Assembly: GCA_031271725.1 (NCBI GenBank)
Contig: JAISVE010000121.1
Span: 1 to 5,900, forward strand
DNA length: 5,900 nt
Origin: Bacteroidales bacterium
GTDB lineage: Bacteria > Bacteroidota > Bacteroidia > Bacteroidales > P3
Reading direction: 5' to 3'
This document shows, one piece after another, positions 1 through 5,900 of the stretch. Within the stretch, counting starts at the first letter, position 1. Each line of letters starts with the position of its first letter. The position numbers were made by a program, and so were the translations under genes. Under the pieces are notes generated by a model. That model did not search any database, was not told the origin of the DNA, and saw only the letters and a list, made by a program, of their open reading frames with translations.

Positions 1-1713
1 GTAAAGCGCAATGCAGAAGGCTATCAACCGGTAAAAGACGAACTTGCCGCGATAGAAAAAATATCAACCCGTGATGAGGCATTTGCAAAATGGCTTGAGT
101 TGAATACTATCGGCGCGAGCCCTTTTATTGCTTACTATGTTGCGCCTGATGAAAGCAACAGCAAAATAAATCTCTTTCAACTCTATCAGGCAGGCATAGG
201 CATGCCCGACCGCGATTACTATTTGCTTGATGACGCACGTAACAAAGAGATAAGGGAAGCATACATCAACTTTATTACTAAAATATTTTCTCTCTGTGAA
301 TACAGCAGCGAAGTTGCAGCAGAAAAAGCAAAGCAGGTAATGGAAGTAGAAACAGCCCTCGCAAAGGCAATGTACTCAAGAGTAGAATTAAGAAATCCGC
401 AAAAGAATTTCAACAAAATGAAAGTTGAAGATTTGCAAAAATTATGTCCTCAGATAAAGTGGGCGGAATATCTTGCAGCCCTTGCGCCCGAAGGCGTAAC
501 CATAAGCGAAGTATCGGTTGGTCAAATACCTTTTGTAAAGGAAGTAGGCGTATTGTTTGAAAAAACGGATATTGAAGTATTAAAAACATATTTCCAGTGG
601 AATCTTCTCGGAGTTGCAGCAAGCGCATTGAGTGATGATTTTGAAGATGCAAGATTTGATTTTTACGGAAATAAAATTCAAGGCAAAAAAGAAAAGCAAC
701 CACGCTGGAAAACGGCTATGAATGCTGTTAATGGCTTTATGGGAGAAGGTCTTGGCGAAATTTATGTAAAAAAATATTTTCCCGCATCATACAAAAAAAG
801 AATGTTGGAACTTGTAGATAACGTAATGGCTACAATGGGTGAACGCTTTGAAACTAATGTCTGGATGAGTGATGTAACAAAGCAACGTGCAAAGGAAAAA
901 TTATCAACCACACTTGTAAAAATCGGCTATCCCGACAAGTGGCGCGACTATACTGCACTTGATGTTAATGAAAACGAATCATATTGGAAAAATGTTATTT
1001 CTTCAAACATTTTTGACATTAACTATATGATGTCTAAGGTTAATAAGGAAGTTGACAGGGATGAATGGCACATGAGCCCGCAAACTGTAAATGCTTATTA
1101 CAATCCCACCACAAATGAAATATGTTTTCCTGCGGGAATTTTGCAGCCGCCGTTTTTCTATGCCGAAGGTGATGATGCTATAAATTACGGCGCAATAGGT
1201 GTTGTTATAGCTCATGAACTTACACACGGTTTTGATGACCAGGGACGTCAATACGACAAGGACGGCAACCTTAACGACTGGTGGGCTGCCGAAGATGCGG
1301 AGAAATTTAACGGACGCACTGTTGGTCTTGTAGAGCATTTCGACAATATTATTGTTATTGACAGTATGCACGCAAACGGCACATTTACACTTGGTGAGAA
1401 TATTGCCGATAATGGCGGTATCAATATTTCTTTTAACGCATTTGAAAGAGTTGCAGCGCGTGAAGCTGAGGCGCAAAAAAGCATTGGCGGATATACGCCC
1501 GAACAGCGTTTCTTCCTTGCTTATGCTTCTGTGTGGGCAAGCAATATCCGTGATGAGGAAATTCGTCATCGCACAATGACAGACCCGCATTCGCTCGGAC
1601 GTTGGAGAGTTAACGGCACGCTGCCTCACATTGATGCTTTTGTTAAGGCATTTGATGTTAAGGAAGGTGATGCAATGTGGCTTGCTCCCGAAAAGCGTGT
1701 TTATATTTGGTAG
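1..1713 (+). CDS. M13 family zinc metallopeptidase (neprilysin/PepO-like), 5' end cut by window edge
   Basis: The frame is open from base 1 (VKRNAEGYQPV...) to TAG at 1711-1713, giving 570 residues. Family members are usually about 670-690 residues, so roughly 100-115 N-terminal residues, including any signal peptide or lipobox, lie outside the window. Seen directly: PDRDYYL and ELRNPQ of the helical N-terminal domain; the substrate-backbone motif NAYYNP (1090-1107) followed by PAGILQ (1129-1146); the zinc site HELTH (1213-1227); and GENIAD (1393-1410), whose Glu is the third zinc ligand. The DPHS His (1588-1590) and WRVNG Arg (1606-1608) match neprilysin H711 and R717. The chain ends RVYIW, where neprilysin ends CRVW. 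By family knowledge it is an extracytoplasmic endopeptidase cleaving short peptides on the N-terminal side of hydrophobic residues. All catalytic residues are intact, so it is probably active. A TTG near 100 is internal, not the start. Confidence 0.96.
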   Translation, partial: VKRNAEGYQPVKDELAAIEKISTRDEAFAKWLELNTIGASPFIAYYVAPDESNSKINLFQLYQAGIGMPDRDYYLLDDARNKEIREAYINFITKIFSLCEYSSEVAAEKAKQVMEVETALAKAMYSRVELRNPQKNFNKMKVEDLQKLCPQIKWAEYLAALAPEGVTISEVSVGQIPFVKEVGVLFEKTDIEVLKTYFQWNLLGVAASALSDDFEDARFDFYGNKIQGKKEKQPRWKTAMNAVNGFMGEGLGEIYVKKYFPASYKKRMLELVDNVMATMGERFETNVWMSDVTKQRAKEKLSTTLVKIGYPDKWRDYTALDVNENESYWKNVISSNIFDINYMMSKVNKEVDRDEWHMSPQTVNAYYNPTTNEICFPAGILQPPFFYAEGDDAINYGAIGVVIAHELTHGFDDQGRQYDKDGNLNDWWAAEDAEKFNGRTVGLVEHFDNIIVIDSMHANGTFTLGENIADNGGINISFNAFERVAAREAEAQKSIGGYTPEQRFFLAYASVWASNIRDEEIRHRTMTDPHSLGRWRVNGTLPHIDAFVKAFDVKEGDAMWLAPEKRVYIW

Positions 1714-1753
1714 GTGTTGTGGGTTGTGAAATTTTGTTAATGAAGTAAATGTT

Positions 1754-2617
1754 ATGGAAAAGGTAAAAATAAGTTTGATAGAGCAGTTGAGCGTTGTAGT
1801 TGCTCAAGTTGAAAAACTTGTTACTGCGGAAAGTTTTCAAAGCGGAGAAGATTTCGATTTGACAAAAGAGGAGACGGAGAAACTTCTTACAGTGGTTGCG
1901 GAATACAGGCAGATTGCTTTATCCGATAAAAATATATTAAGCGGCTTGTCTGCTCTTAAAGGCAGTTTACAGCAGATGCAACAGAAAGTTGCGGCTGAGC
2001 CTGTTGTTTCGGAATTTATTGTTGAGCCTGCTTCCGAGCCCGTTGTAGAGCAGCCTTCTGACATAACAGAACACGAACATTCTGTTGTGGATTTTACGGA
2101 AACGTTTGCATCAGTAGAGGAACCCGTTTTAAGTGAAGCCATTGTTACCGAGCTTGCAGCTACCAAAGAGGTTATTGCGGAGCCTGCCGTTATGGAATCT
2201 GCCGTTATGGAGCCTGTAGCAGAAGCCCAAACAATAACATCGGCATTTCAACCCTTAGACCGTTTGCGTTCGCTTAGTGAAGATAAAAAATCCGAAAGCA
2301 GTTCAACTCTTCATGCAATAGTAAGCAAGTTGCGTTCCGTACCATCAATGCCCGAAATCCAACTTGACCAACCTGTAGATTTGCGTACCTCAATAGGAAT
2401 AAACGAAAAATTCCTTTTTGTAAACGACCTTTTCAAAGGCAGCATACGTGATTGTAATGAAGCAATGAGTTTGCTGAATGAACTTGACGGCTTTGATGCG
2501 GCAATGGAGAAAGTGCATGAATATAAAGAAAAGTATGCTTGGGAAGAAGACTCGCTTGCATATTTGACTTTTGTTGAAGTGCTCAATCAACGTTTCTGTC
2601 AATTGGTTTTGGCATAG
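1754..2617 (+). CDS. Conserved hypothetical protein with E/V/P-rich linker and C-terminal helical domain
   Basis: This protein has 287 residues, an ATG start and a TAG stop. It has no signal peptide or membrane segment, so it is probably cytoplasmic. Three parts can be seen. Residues 1-80 are a predicted helical N-terminal region rich in charged and Gln residues. Residues about 81-160 are low-complexity and rich in Glu, Val, Pro and Ala (EPVV, EPASEPVVEQ, AVMES/AVMEP), probably disordered. Residues about 210-287 form a compact C-terminal domain opening with RTSIGINEKFLFVNDLF and followed by LLNELDGFD and YAWEEDSLAYL. That C-terminal signature resembles conserved hypothetical proteins I recall from Bacteroidales, where a similar segment follows a variable linker; I know no function for it. 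It begins 40 bp after the peptidase and ends 9 bp before nadD, suggesting co-transcription. No Shine-Dalgarno sequence is evident, which is normal for Bacteroidota. Confidence 0.85.
   Translation: MEKVKISLIEQLSVVVAQVEKLVTAESFQSGEDFDLTKEETEKLLTVVAEYRQIALSDKNILSGLSALKGSLQQMQQKVAAEPVVSEFIVEPASEPVVEQPSDITEHEHSVVDFTETFASVEEPVLSEAIVTELAATKEVIAEPAVMESAVMEPVAEAQTITSAFQPLDRLRSLSEDKKSESSSTLHAIVSKLRSVPSMPEIQLDQPVDLRTSIGINEKFLFVNDLFKGSIRDCNEAMSLLNELDGFDAAMEKVHEYKEKYAWEEDSLAYLTFVEVLNQRFCQLVLA
2183..2212 (+). repeat. Tandem 15-bp repeat inside the linker of the hypothetical protein
   Basis: The 13-mer ctgccgttatgga occurs at 2184-2196 and again at 2199-2211, a period of 15 bases. It encodes AVMES then AVMEP (residues 145-154). 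Because the period is a multiple of three, copy-number change would keep the frame. It fits a linker growing by slippage. Only two units are present. Confidence 0.7.
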
Positions 2618-2626
2618 TTTGATTAA

Positions 2627-3142
2627 ATGATATTACTTTTTTTCGGCTCTTTTAATCCCGTACATGACGGTCATATTGCCGTTGCACGTGTGGCATTAAA
2701 GACTATCGGTGCAGAAGAATTGTGCTTTGTTCTGTCCGGGCAAAGCCCTTTCAAAAAAGAAAGTGATTTATGGGATTATCAAAAGCGTTTAGACTTGCTT
2801 GAAGATAAATTGCAAAATGAACAGGGAATGTCTGTTTGCACTTTGGAACGCGATATGCCTAAGCCTTCTTACACAATCGACACATTAAATCTTATAGAAA
2901 AAAATAATCCGCAAAAAGAATTTTATATTTTGATGGGGCAGGATAATTTTGAGCAAATTACTTTGTGGAAAAATTATGAAGAGATACTTAGGCGTTTTCC
3001 TGTAGTTGTATATCCGAGAGAGGGCGGCAGAACTGTTTATTTGGAAAATGTTCCGCCATTGCCTTCATATTCGAGAATTACTTTTTTAGATGCGGAGTTG
3101 CTTGATTACAGTTCCACCAAAATTCGTAACTTTACGCTGTGA
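2627..3142 (+). CDS. nadD: Nicotinate-nucleotide adenylyltransferase, C-terminally short
   Basis: NadD transfers AMP from ATP to nicotinate mononucleotide to give deamido-NAD+, the step before NAD synthetase in cytoplasmic NAD biosynthesis. The 171-residue product shows the family order: GSFNPVHDGH (residues 7-16) with the two nucleotidyl-transfer histidines; SPFKK (40-44); PSYTIDTL (80-87); GQDNFEQITLW (104-114); YPREGG (129-134); and the phosphate-binding SSTKIR (162-167). The start is fixed because an in-frame TAA (2624-2626) directly precedes the ATG. The protein ends four residues after SSTKIR. Typical NadD proteins of 190-215 residues carry about 25 more residues there (a helix plus a segment ending near V..YI). 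Neither other forward frame downstream resumes NadD sequence, so a simple frameshift does not explain it. The stop overlaps the next gene's start by 4 bp. Family assignment is firm; whether the short form is fully active is open. Confidence 0.93.
   Translation: MILLFFGSFNPVHDGHIAVARVALKTIGAEELCFVLSGQSPFKKESDLWDYQKRLDLLEDKLQNEQGMSVCTLERDMPKPSYTIDTLNLIEKNNPQKEFYILMGQDNFEQITLWKNYEEILRRFPVVVYPREGGRTVYLENVPPLPSYSRITFLDAELLDYSSTKIRNFTL
3139..3142 (+). other. GTGA stop/start overlap between nadD and the lipoprotein gene
   Basis: The GTG start (3139-3141) and TGA stop (3140-3142) share bases. This arrangement is typical of translational coupling by terminating ribosomes and supports choosing GTG over the downstream TTG at 3151. 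Confidence 0.65.
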
Positions 3143-3576
3143 TAATTAAGTTGCGCAACATACTTGTTTTATTGCTATGGGTTGTCTTTCTTTGTACCGC
3201 TTGCATCAGAAACAATTATATCAAGATACCCGTACCTGCCGTAAAGTACGTTGTTTATCCTTATGGCGGCGATTATGAGCTTATGGCTATTGGCGGGTAC
3301 AAGATAATTCCCAATGAAGGTTATGCCGGCATAATAGTATATCATTATTCTGACGAAGAATTTTTGGCTTATGATCTTGCCTGTCCAAACGATTATCAGC
3401 AAGGTTGCAAGGTTGAATATTTCAATGGCGATCTTATGCTTGAATGTCCTTGTTGCGGTACAACTTTCAGCATTTTTGACGGCTTCCCGCGCAGCAATGT
3501 CGATACTTATCCGAGCCCTTTATATAAGTATGGTACTTCGATTGGGGCTAATCGTGTTGTTTATATCTACAATTAA
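3139..3576 (+). CDS. Putative lipoprotein with Rieske-like domain lacking His ligands
   Basis: The 145-residue product starts at GTG 3139, inside the nadD stop (GTGA overlap); an in-frame TTG at 3151 is an alternative. Residues 1-22 are a signal peptide: K4 and R6, a hydrophobic core LVLLLWVVFL, then CTAC with Cys22 as the probable lipidated residue. The lipobox is relaxed, with Cys rather than Leu at -3. After a beta-rich region comes ACPN (C82), QQGC (C90), ECPCCG (C103, C105, C106), then FSIFDGFP. This order resembles the Rieske [2Fe-2S] pattern CxH...CxxH followed by the G-x-x-F/Y-D-x-x-x-G strand. However, the two His positions are Asn84 and Cys106, so a canonical cluster is not expected. 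A four-Cys metal site or a structural relic are alternatives. The likely location is the periplasmic face of the inner or outer membrane. It is probably translated together with nadD, though no functional link is evident. Confidence 0.82.
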   Translation: MIIKLRNILVLLLWVVFLCTACIRNNYIKIPVPAVKYVVYPYGGDYELMAIGGYKIIPNEGYAGIIVYHYSDEEFLAYDLACPNDYQQGCKVEYFNGDLMLECPCCGTTFSIFDGFPRSNVDTYPSPLYKYGTSIGANRVVYIYN

Positions 3577-3577
3577 G
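3563..3577 (+). repeat. Direct repeat, copy 1: end of the lipoprotein gene with its stop codon
   Basis: atatctacaattaag here and atatctataattaag at 3712-3726 agree at 14 of 15 bases. Read in the lipoprotein frame the copies would encode (Y)IYN-stop and (H)IYN-stop, and the one difference is synonymous. The copies lie 149 bases apart, with the segment 3578-3711 between them. The sequence is AT-rich, so a chance match is not excluded. Confidence 0.5.
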
Positions 3578-3616
3578 AAATTTTTGGCATGCCCGCTCGC
3601 CTGCCCACCGTGTGTC

Positions 3617-3643
3617 AGGAGCGGAAACATTTCCTTTGCTCCT
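3617..3643 (+). terminator. Hairpin about 40 bp after the lipoprotein stop, possible terminator or processing site
   Basis: Outer arms aggagc (3617-3622) and gctcct (3638-3643) pair perfectly. Inner arms ggaaa (3623-3627) and tttcc (3630-3634) pair with a 2-base loop, leaving a 3-base bulge (ttt). It lies where the plus-strand unit should end, but no T-tract follows, so intrinsic termination is only a possibility. Confidence 0.35.
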
Positions 3644-3663
3644 ACTCAATTTCTGCTATGCCG

Positions 3664-3681
3664 TAACGGTTTTGTCCGTTA
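3664..3681. repeat. Small hairpin, 6-bp stem
   Basis: taacgg (3664-3669) and ccgtta (3676-3681) are exact reverse complements around the loop ttttgt. It sits at the inner end of the left arm of the larger inverted-repeat structure. No T-tract follows. Confidence 0.45.
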
Positions 3682-3711
3682 AACCGAATCCGCTTCACTG
3701 CGCTCCGCTGC

Positions 3712-3726
3712 ATATCTATAATTAAG
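3712..3726 (+). repeat. Direct repeat, copy 2: near-copy of the lipoprotein gene end
   Basis: This is the second copy of the 15-base sequence, one mismatch from 3563-3577. It lies near the centre of the inverted-repeat structure and outside any convincing gene. Confidence 0.5.
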
Positions 3727-3820
3727 CGAGGGTTGGATAATAAACTATTTCTTTCTAACCGAACAGTCATTGCTGCACTCCCAAAACCTAACGGCATTAT
3801 GCAGAAATCTCAAAGTCGCA

Positions 3821-3838
3821 AGCGGAAATGTTTCCGCT
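3821..3838. repeat. Palindromic hairpin, 8-bp arms
   Basis: agcggaaa (3821-3828) and tttccgct (3831-3838) are exact reverse complements separated by tg. A realistic fold is a 7-bp stem with a 4-base loop. Read on the minus strand it lies about 120 bases past the beta-helix stop, so it could help end that transcript. It is also part of the right arm of the larger inverted repeat. Confidence 0.55.
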
Positions 3839-3913
3839 CCACCCCTGCACAATTTCCCGCATATCCCATAATAAAAAACCGTAAATAAACACCTTAGATA
3901 TTATAGTTAGTGC

Positions 3914-3948
3914 TTGTTAAAAGGACTTACAACAAATAATTAATTTTG
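3914..3948 (+). promoter_or_regulatory. Weak Bacteroidota-type promoter match directed antisense into the beta-helix gene end
   Basis: TAATTTTG (3941-3948) fits the Bacteroidota -7 consensus TAnnTTTG. A TTG lies upstream at 3914-3916, but the 24-base spacer is longer than the usual 19-21. If real, it would make RNA antisense to the 3' end of the minus-strand gene. In DNA this AT-rich a chance match is quite possible. Confidence 0.15.
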
Positions 3949-3961
3949 TATAGAATATATA

Positions 3962-5900
3962 TTATGGAATGTCGAAGACTTCGTCTGCGGGTTGAATGCC
4001 CTTTGTCTTATCTGAATTTGAGTTATCAGGCAGTAAGGCCTTTCCGTTATTATACCATATAAGTCGTTTGATTTTTGCAACGGCTGTGTTGTCGGCAGCA
4101 TCACCGGTTCCGTTTACAATGCTGTTTGTTCCAACGTGTGCACGGAAAGGAGTTGTAGAAAGTGCGCCCGCAAGCTCTGTTATAGCGGCATGGTAAATCC
4201 AAATATCAGGTTTATTCGGAACTTCAATGGCGTTGTCTAAAAATACCGACTCGGATTGGTTTCGATTTTGCCCCGTGCGATTGAATACGCTGTAGCAGCC
4301 TAATCCTATTGCAAAATGGCTATTAACATTGTTCGCAACTTTGTAGGATGCCCATCCTTTTACCGTGCTGTTATGGCTCATATATGCTTCTTGGTTGAAA
4401 GGGTCGTAAGGCACTTCGTTTTGGTAAAAATAGGTACGTCCGTTTTCGCCCAACCAAAGTGTTTCATATTTTTGAAAATGTTCAACAAACAATCCGTACA
4501 TTGTTACATTGTTACCCGAAACAATTAATCCGTAGGGAGCGGTGTTTCGCTCCCAGCCAACACCGCTGCCGTGGTCGGCACGCCAAATCCACAAATGGTC
4601 GCCGATAACATTATTTGAGTTGATTTGTACGGCAACATCGCTATGTACATTTTCATTTTTAACGCCTCCAACACGGGCGATAATATCGAAAAGTACAGTA
4701 GGATTGTCGGAGTGGTTTTTATTAGCCCCTTTTTCTCCAACACGCAAAAGACAGGTAGAACTGTAATGCGCGTCAAGCAACAAACCTGCAAGGATTACTC
4801 CCGAAACATCTTCTATAAGTATTGCAGCGTTACGATTTTTTTCAGCAGGCACAAGAGTTGCGTAACCGGTACCTAAAACGATGGTATTCTCTTTGGTGAT
4901 ATGAAGTGGCTTATCTAAAAAATACCAGCCGGGTGTAAGGAATAAATTCTTTCCCGCATTCAACTGCGCATTAATTTTTTCGGCGTTATCTTCGGGTTTT
5001 GCAATATAAAAGCTCTCTAATAGATCAAGCGAGTAACCCTCTGCTTCTTCTTGCCACGAGATGCCGACAGCGTTTTTGCGTAAGGCAGGTACAAACACTT
5101 TATATTCGTCATTCTCGAAATATAGAAAGGGCTTTTCGCGAATAATCGGCGTTTCATCTATCCATGTAGCCGAGCCACCATGTTCCCAATTGCTCGTGTA
5201 AGTTTTTCCACTTGCGCCCTGCGTTACTTTGTTCCACGCAACACCTGCGGGTGCCGAATGTTCAAAATGACTGTTTCGTGTGTACCATTGCTGTTGTCCG
5301 CCAAAATCCATAGTTTCCTTAAAACGGCTGTCGGCAATAAAACCGCCGGAGCCGTAACCGTGGATTACTTTTCCGGATATTGTGACGGAGTCGTGGCGCA
5401 AATAATATGAAGGCACGTTTATGCTCAATCGCCTTGCTGGAGCAGCTTGTGAAACAGCCCATTGAAATATGTTGTTATGTCCGGGCAAAGGGTTTACTTC
5501 AAAATTTTCAACCGAACGCCAAAAAGTGCAGGTGGCATTATTCTGAAAGCCTCCGCTATTGCCTCTGTGCGGACGTGTGCGGATTGAGCCGTAGAATTGT
5601 GTTTCGACAGGCGTTTTTCCCAAACCCGCAAATTGACTATAAAAACCGATTTCATATTCACCGAAATTAGTGTATTTTCCGGGCTTAAAGTATAGCGTGT
5701 AACGCAGGTCGCCAAATTCAATACTGTGTGTCCTGTCGCTGATGCGTTTTACATCGGCTTTTATGGCAGCCATGCTGTCTAAATTTGCGTCAAAAAATAA
5801 TACGTTATCGCCGAATATTTTGTTTTCAAAGGAAATAATACGTTCCGAAATTGTATCAATATTATTGCCCTTAATATCTTTTGGAATAACAAAATAATAG
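3962..5900 (-). CDS. Secreted-type right-handed beta-helix protein ('adenylyl cyclase'/F5/8-named family), N-terminus beyond right edge
   Basis: The frame is open from the right edge to TAA at 3962-3964, giving 645 residues. An ATG at 5771-5773 is internal, since 42 residues upstream (YYFVIPKDIKG...) belong to the family. Residue numbers below count from that Met. A first unit has FKPGKY (29-34) then AGLG (49-52), SIRTRPH, FWRSVENF, QWAVSQAAPARR and FIADSRF. A second has KNLFLTPGWY (275-284), LGTGYATLVP (300-309), WRADHGSGVGWE (397-408), VEHFQKYETLW and GENGRTYFYQNE (442-453). These match, from memory, large secreted proteins of Actinobacteria and Bacteroidota that databases call adenylyl cyclase or coagulation factor 5/8 protein. 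I see no nucleotide-cyclase motif. The paired PGxY...GxG units suggest a double beta-helix like GH55 or pectate-lyase-3 proteins, so binding or cleaving polysaccharide is the likeliest role, unproven. Start, signal peptide and promoter lie outside the window. Confidence 0.85.
   Translation of the reverse strand, partial: YYFVIPKDIKGNNIDTISERIISFENKIFGDNVLFFDANLDSMAAIKADVKRISDRTHSIEFGDLRYTLYFKPGKYTNFGEYEIGFYSQFAGLGKTPVETQFYGSIRTRPHRGNSGGFQNNATCTFWRSVENFEVNPLPGHNNIFQWAVSQAAPARRLSINVPSYYLRHDSVTISGKVIHGYGSGGFIADSRFKETMDFGGQQQWYTRNSHFEHSAPAGVAWNKVTQGASGKTYTSNWEHGGSATWIDETPIIREKPFLYFENDEYKVFVPALRKNAVGISWQEEAEGYSLDLLESFYIAKPEDNAEKINAQLNAGKNLFLTPGWYFLDKPLHITKENTIVLGTGYATLVPAEKNRNAAILIEDVSGVILAGLLLDAHYSSTCLLRVGEKGANKNHSDNPTVLFDIIARVGGVKNENVHSDVAVQINSNNVIGDHLWIWRADHGSGVGWERNTAPYGLIVSGNNVTMYGLFVEHFQKYETLWLGENGRTYFYQNEVPYDPFNQEAYMSHNSTVKGWASYKVANNVNSHFAIGLGCYSVFNRTGQNRNQSESVFLDNAIEVPNKPDIWIYHAAITELAGALSTTPFRAHVGTNSIVNGTGDAADNTAVAKIKRLIWYNNGKALLPDNSNSDKTKGIQPADEVFDIP

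Larger units (their letters stand above)
3618..3840. repeat. Long inverted-repeat structure, possibly a MITE-like remnant or bidirectional terminator
   Basis: The 17-mer ggagcggaaacatttcc at 3618-3634 has its exact reverse complement at 3824-3840. Inside it, atttctgctatgccgt (3649-3664) matches the reverse complement of 3791-3808 in 16 of 18 positions with a 2-base gap. A shared ggttttg continues inward. The arms therefore pair over about 50-57 bases, with a roughly 5-bp-long conserved patch and a poorly matched stretch between the two main blocks, around a central region of about 120 bases. I see no flanking target-site duplication and no transposase. The position between convergent genes also fits a structure that acts on transcripts from both sides. 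Confidence 0.75.
3577..3961. other. 385-bp noncoding spacer between convergent genes
   Basis: Stop codons of the plus-strand lipoprotein gene and the minus-strand beta-helix gene face each other across this spacer. No open frame here has family-like sequence. It holds an inverted-repeat structure (3618-3840), small hairpins and a 15-base near-copy of the lipoprotein gene end. From about 3860 to 3961 it is AT-rich with no strong structure. I see no classical hairpin-plus-U-tract terminator for either strand. Confidence 0.8.

Noticed and set aside
100..102. TTG as the start of the M13 peptidase
   Set aside because: The frame is open to base 1 and the residues encoded before it continue normal family sequence, so the gene simply runs off the left edge.
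1003..1629. A 208-codon open frame on the minus strand
   Set aside because: It lies wholly opposite the catalytic domain of the M13 peptidase, whose motifs are intact, and its product shows no recognisable family pattern.
3140..3200. Frameshifted continuation of NadD after its stop
   Set aside because: Neither other forward frame gives the expected NadD tail; the overlapping frame encodes a clear lipoprotein signal peptide instead.
3371..3682. A 103-codon plus-strand frame overlapping the lipoprotein gene end and running into the spacer
   Set aside because: It is out of frame with the well-supported lipoprotein gene, starts inside it, and gives no recognisable protein sequence.
3865..3885. 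Minus-strand terminator using the T-run opposite 3873-3878
   Set aside because: The six-base T-run is present on the minus strand, but no stable stem precedes it.
3577..3961. A tRNA, CRISPR array or transposase remnant in the spacer
   Set aside because: The repeats are one inverted pair and one short direct pair, without regularly spaced units, a cloverleaf or transposase-like coding sequence.
5771..5773. ATG as the start of the beta-helix gene
   Set aside because: The 42 codons upstream to the window edge are open and include family-like sequence (FGDNVLFFDA), and no signal peptide follows this ATG.

Overview
The window looks like an ordinary chromosomal stretch from a Bacteroidota bacterium, most likely of the order Bacteroidales. 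The evidence is an M13 peptidase of bacterial type ending in RVYIW, a NadD of the form seen in that phylum, a small exported protein with a degenerate Rieske-like cysteine cluster, the lack of obvious Shine-Dalgarno sequences before the starts, and moderately AT-rich DNA. This placement is inference; no rRNA or other marker gene is present.

Positions 1-3576 hold four genes on the plus strand in a compact run. They are the C-terminal part of an M13 zinc metallopeptidase (cut by the left edge), a 287-residue protein of unknown function with an E/V/P-rich linker, nicotinate-nucleotide adenylyltransferase (nadD), and a 145-residue putative lipoprotein with a Rieske-like fold signature. The gaps are 40 bp, 9 bp and minus 4 bp, so at least the last three are probably one transcription unit. 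No common pathway is evident: nadD is NAD biosynthesis, and the peptidase and lipoprotein act in the envelope or periplasm.

Positions 3577-3961 are noncoding and separate convergent genes. This spacer is the most structured DNA in the window. It has a perfect 17-bp inverted repeat (3618-3634 with 3824-3840) and a second imperfect inverted block just inside it. Three local hairpins lie there, as does a near-copy of the last 15 bases of the lipoprotein gene including its stop codon. It could be a decayed MITE-like element or a large bidirectional termination or processing structure.

Positions 3962-5900 on the minus strand hold most of a large right-handed beta-helix protein, open at the right edge. 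It resembles a family of secreted proteins often named 'adenylyl cyclase' or 'coagulation factor 5/8 type domain' protein in databases. The visible sequence suggests a duplicated pectate-lyase/GH55-like architecture rather than a cyclase.

I did not find a defence system, CRISPR array, RNA gene or transposase. The observations worth following up are the structured spacer, a NadD that stops right after its nucleotide-binding motif, a Rieske-like protein lacking both histidine ligand positions, and the beta-helix protein whose usual name does not fit.
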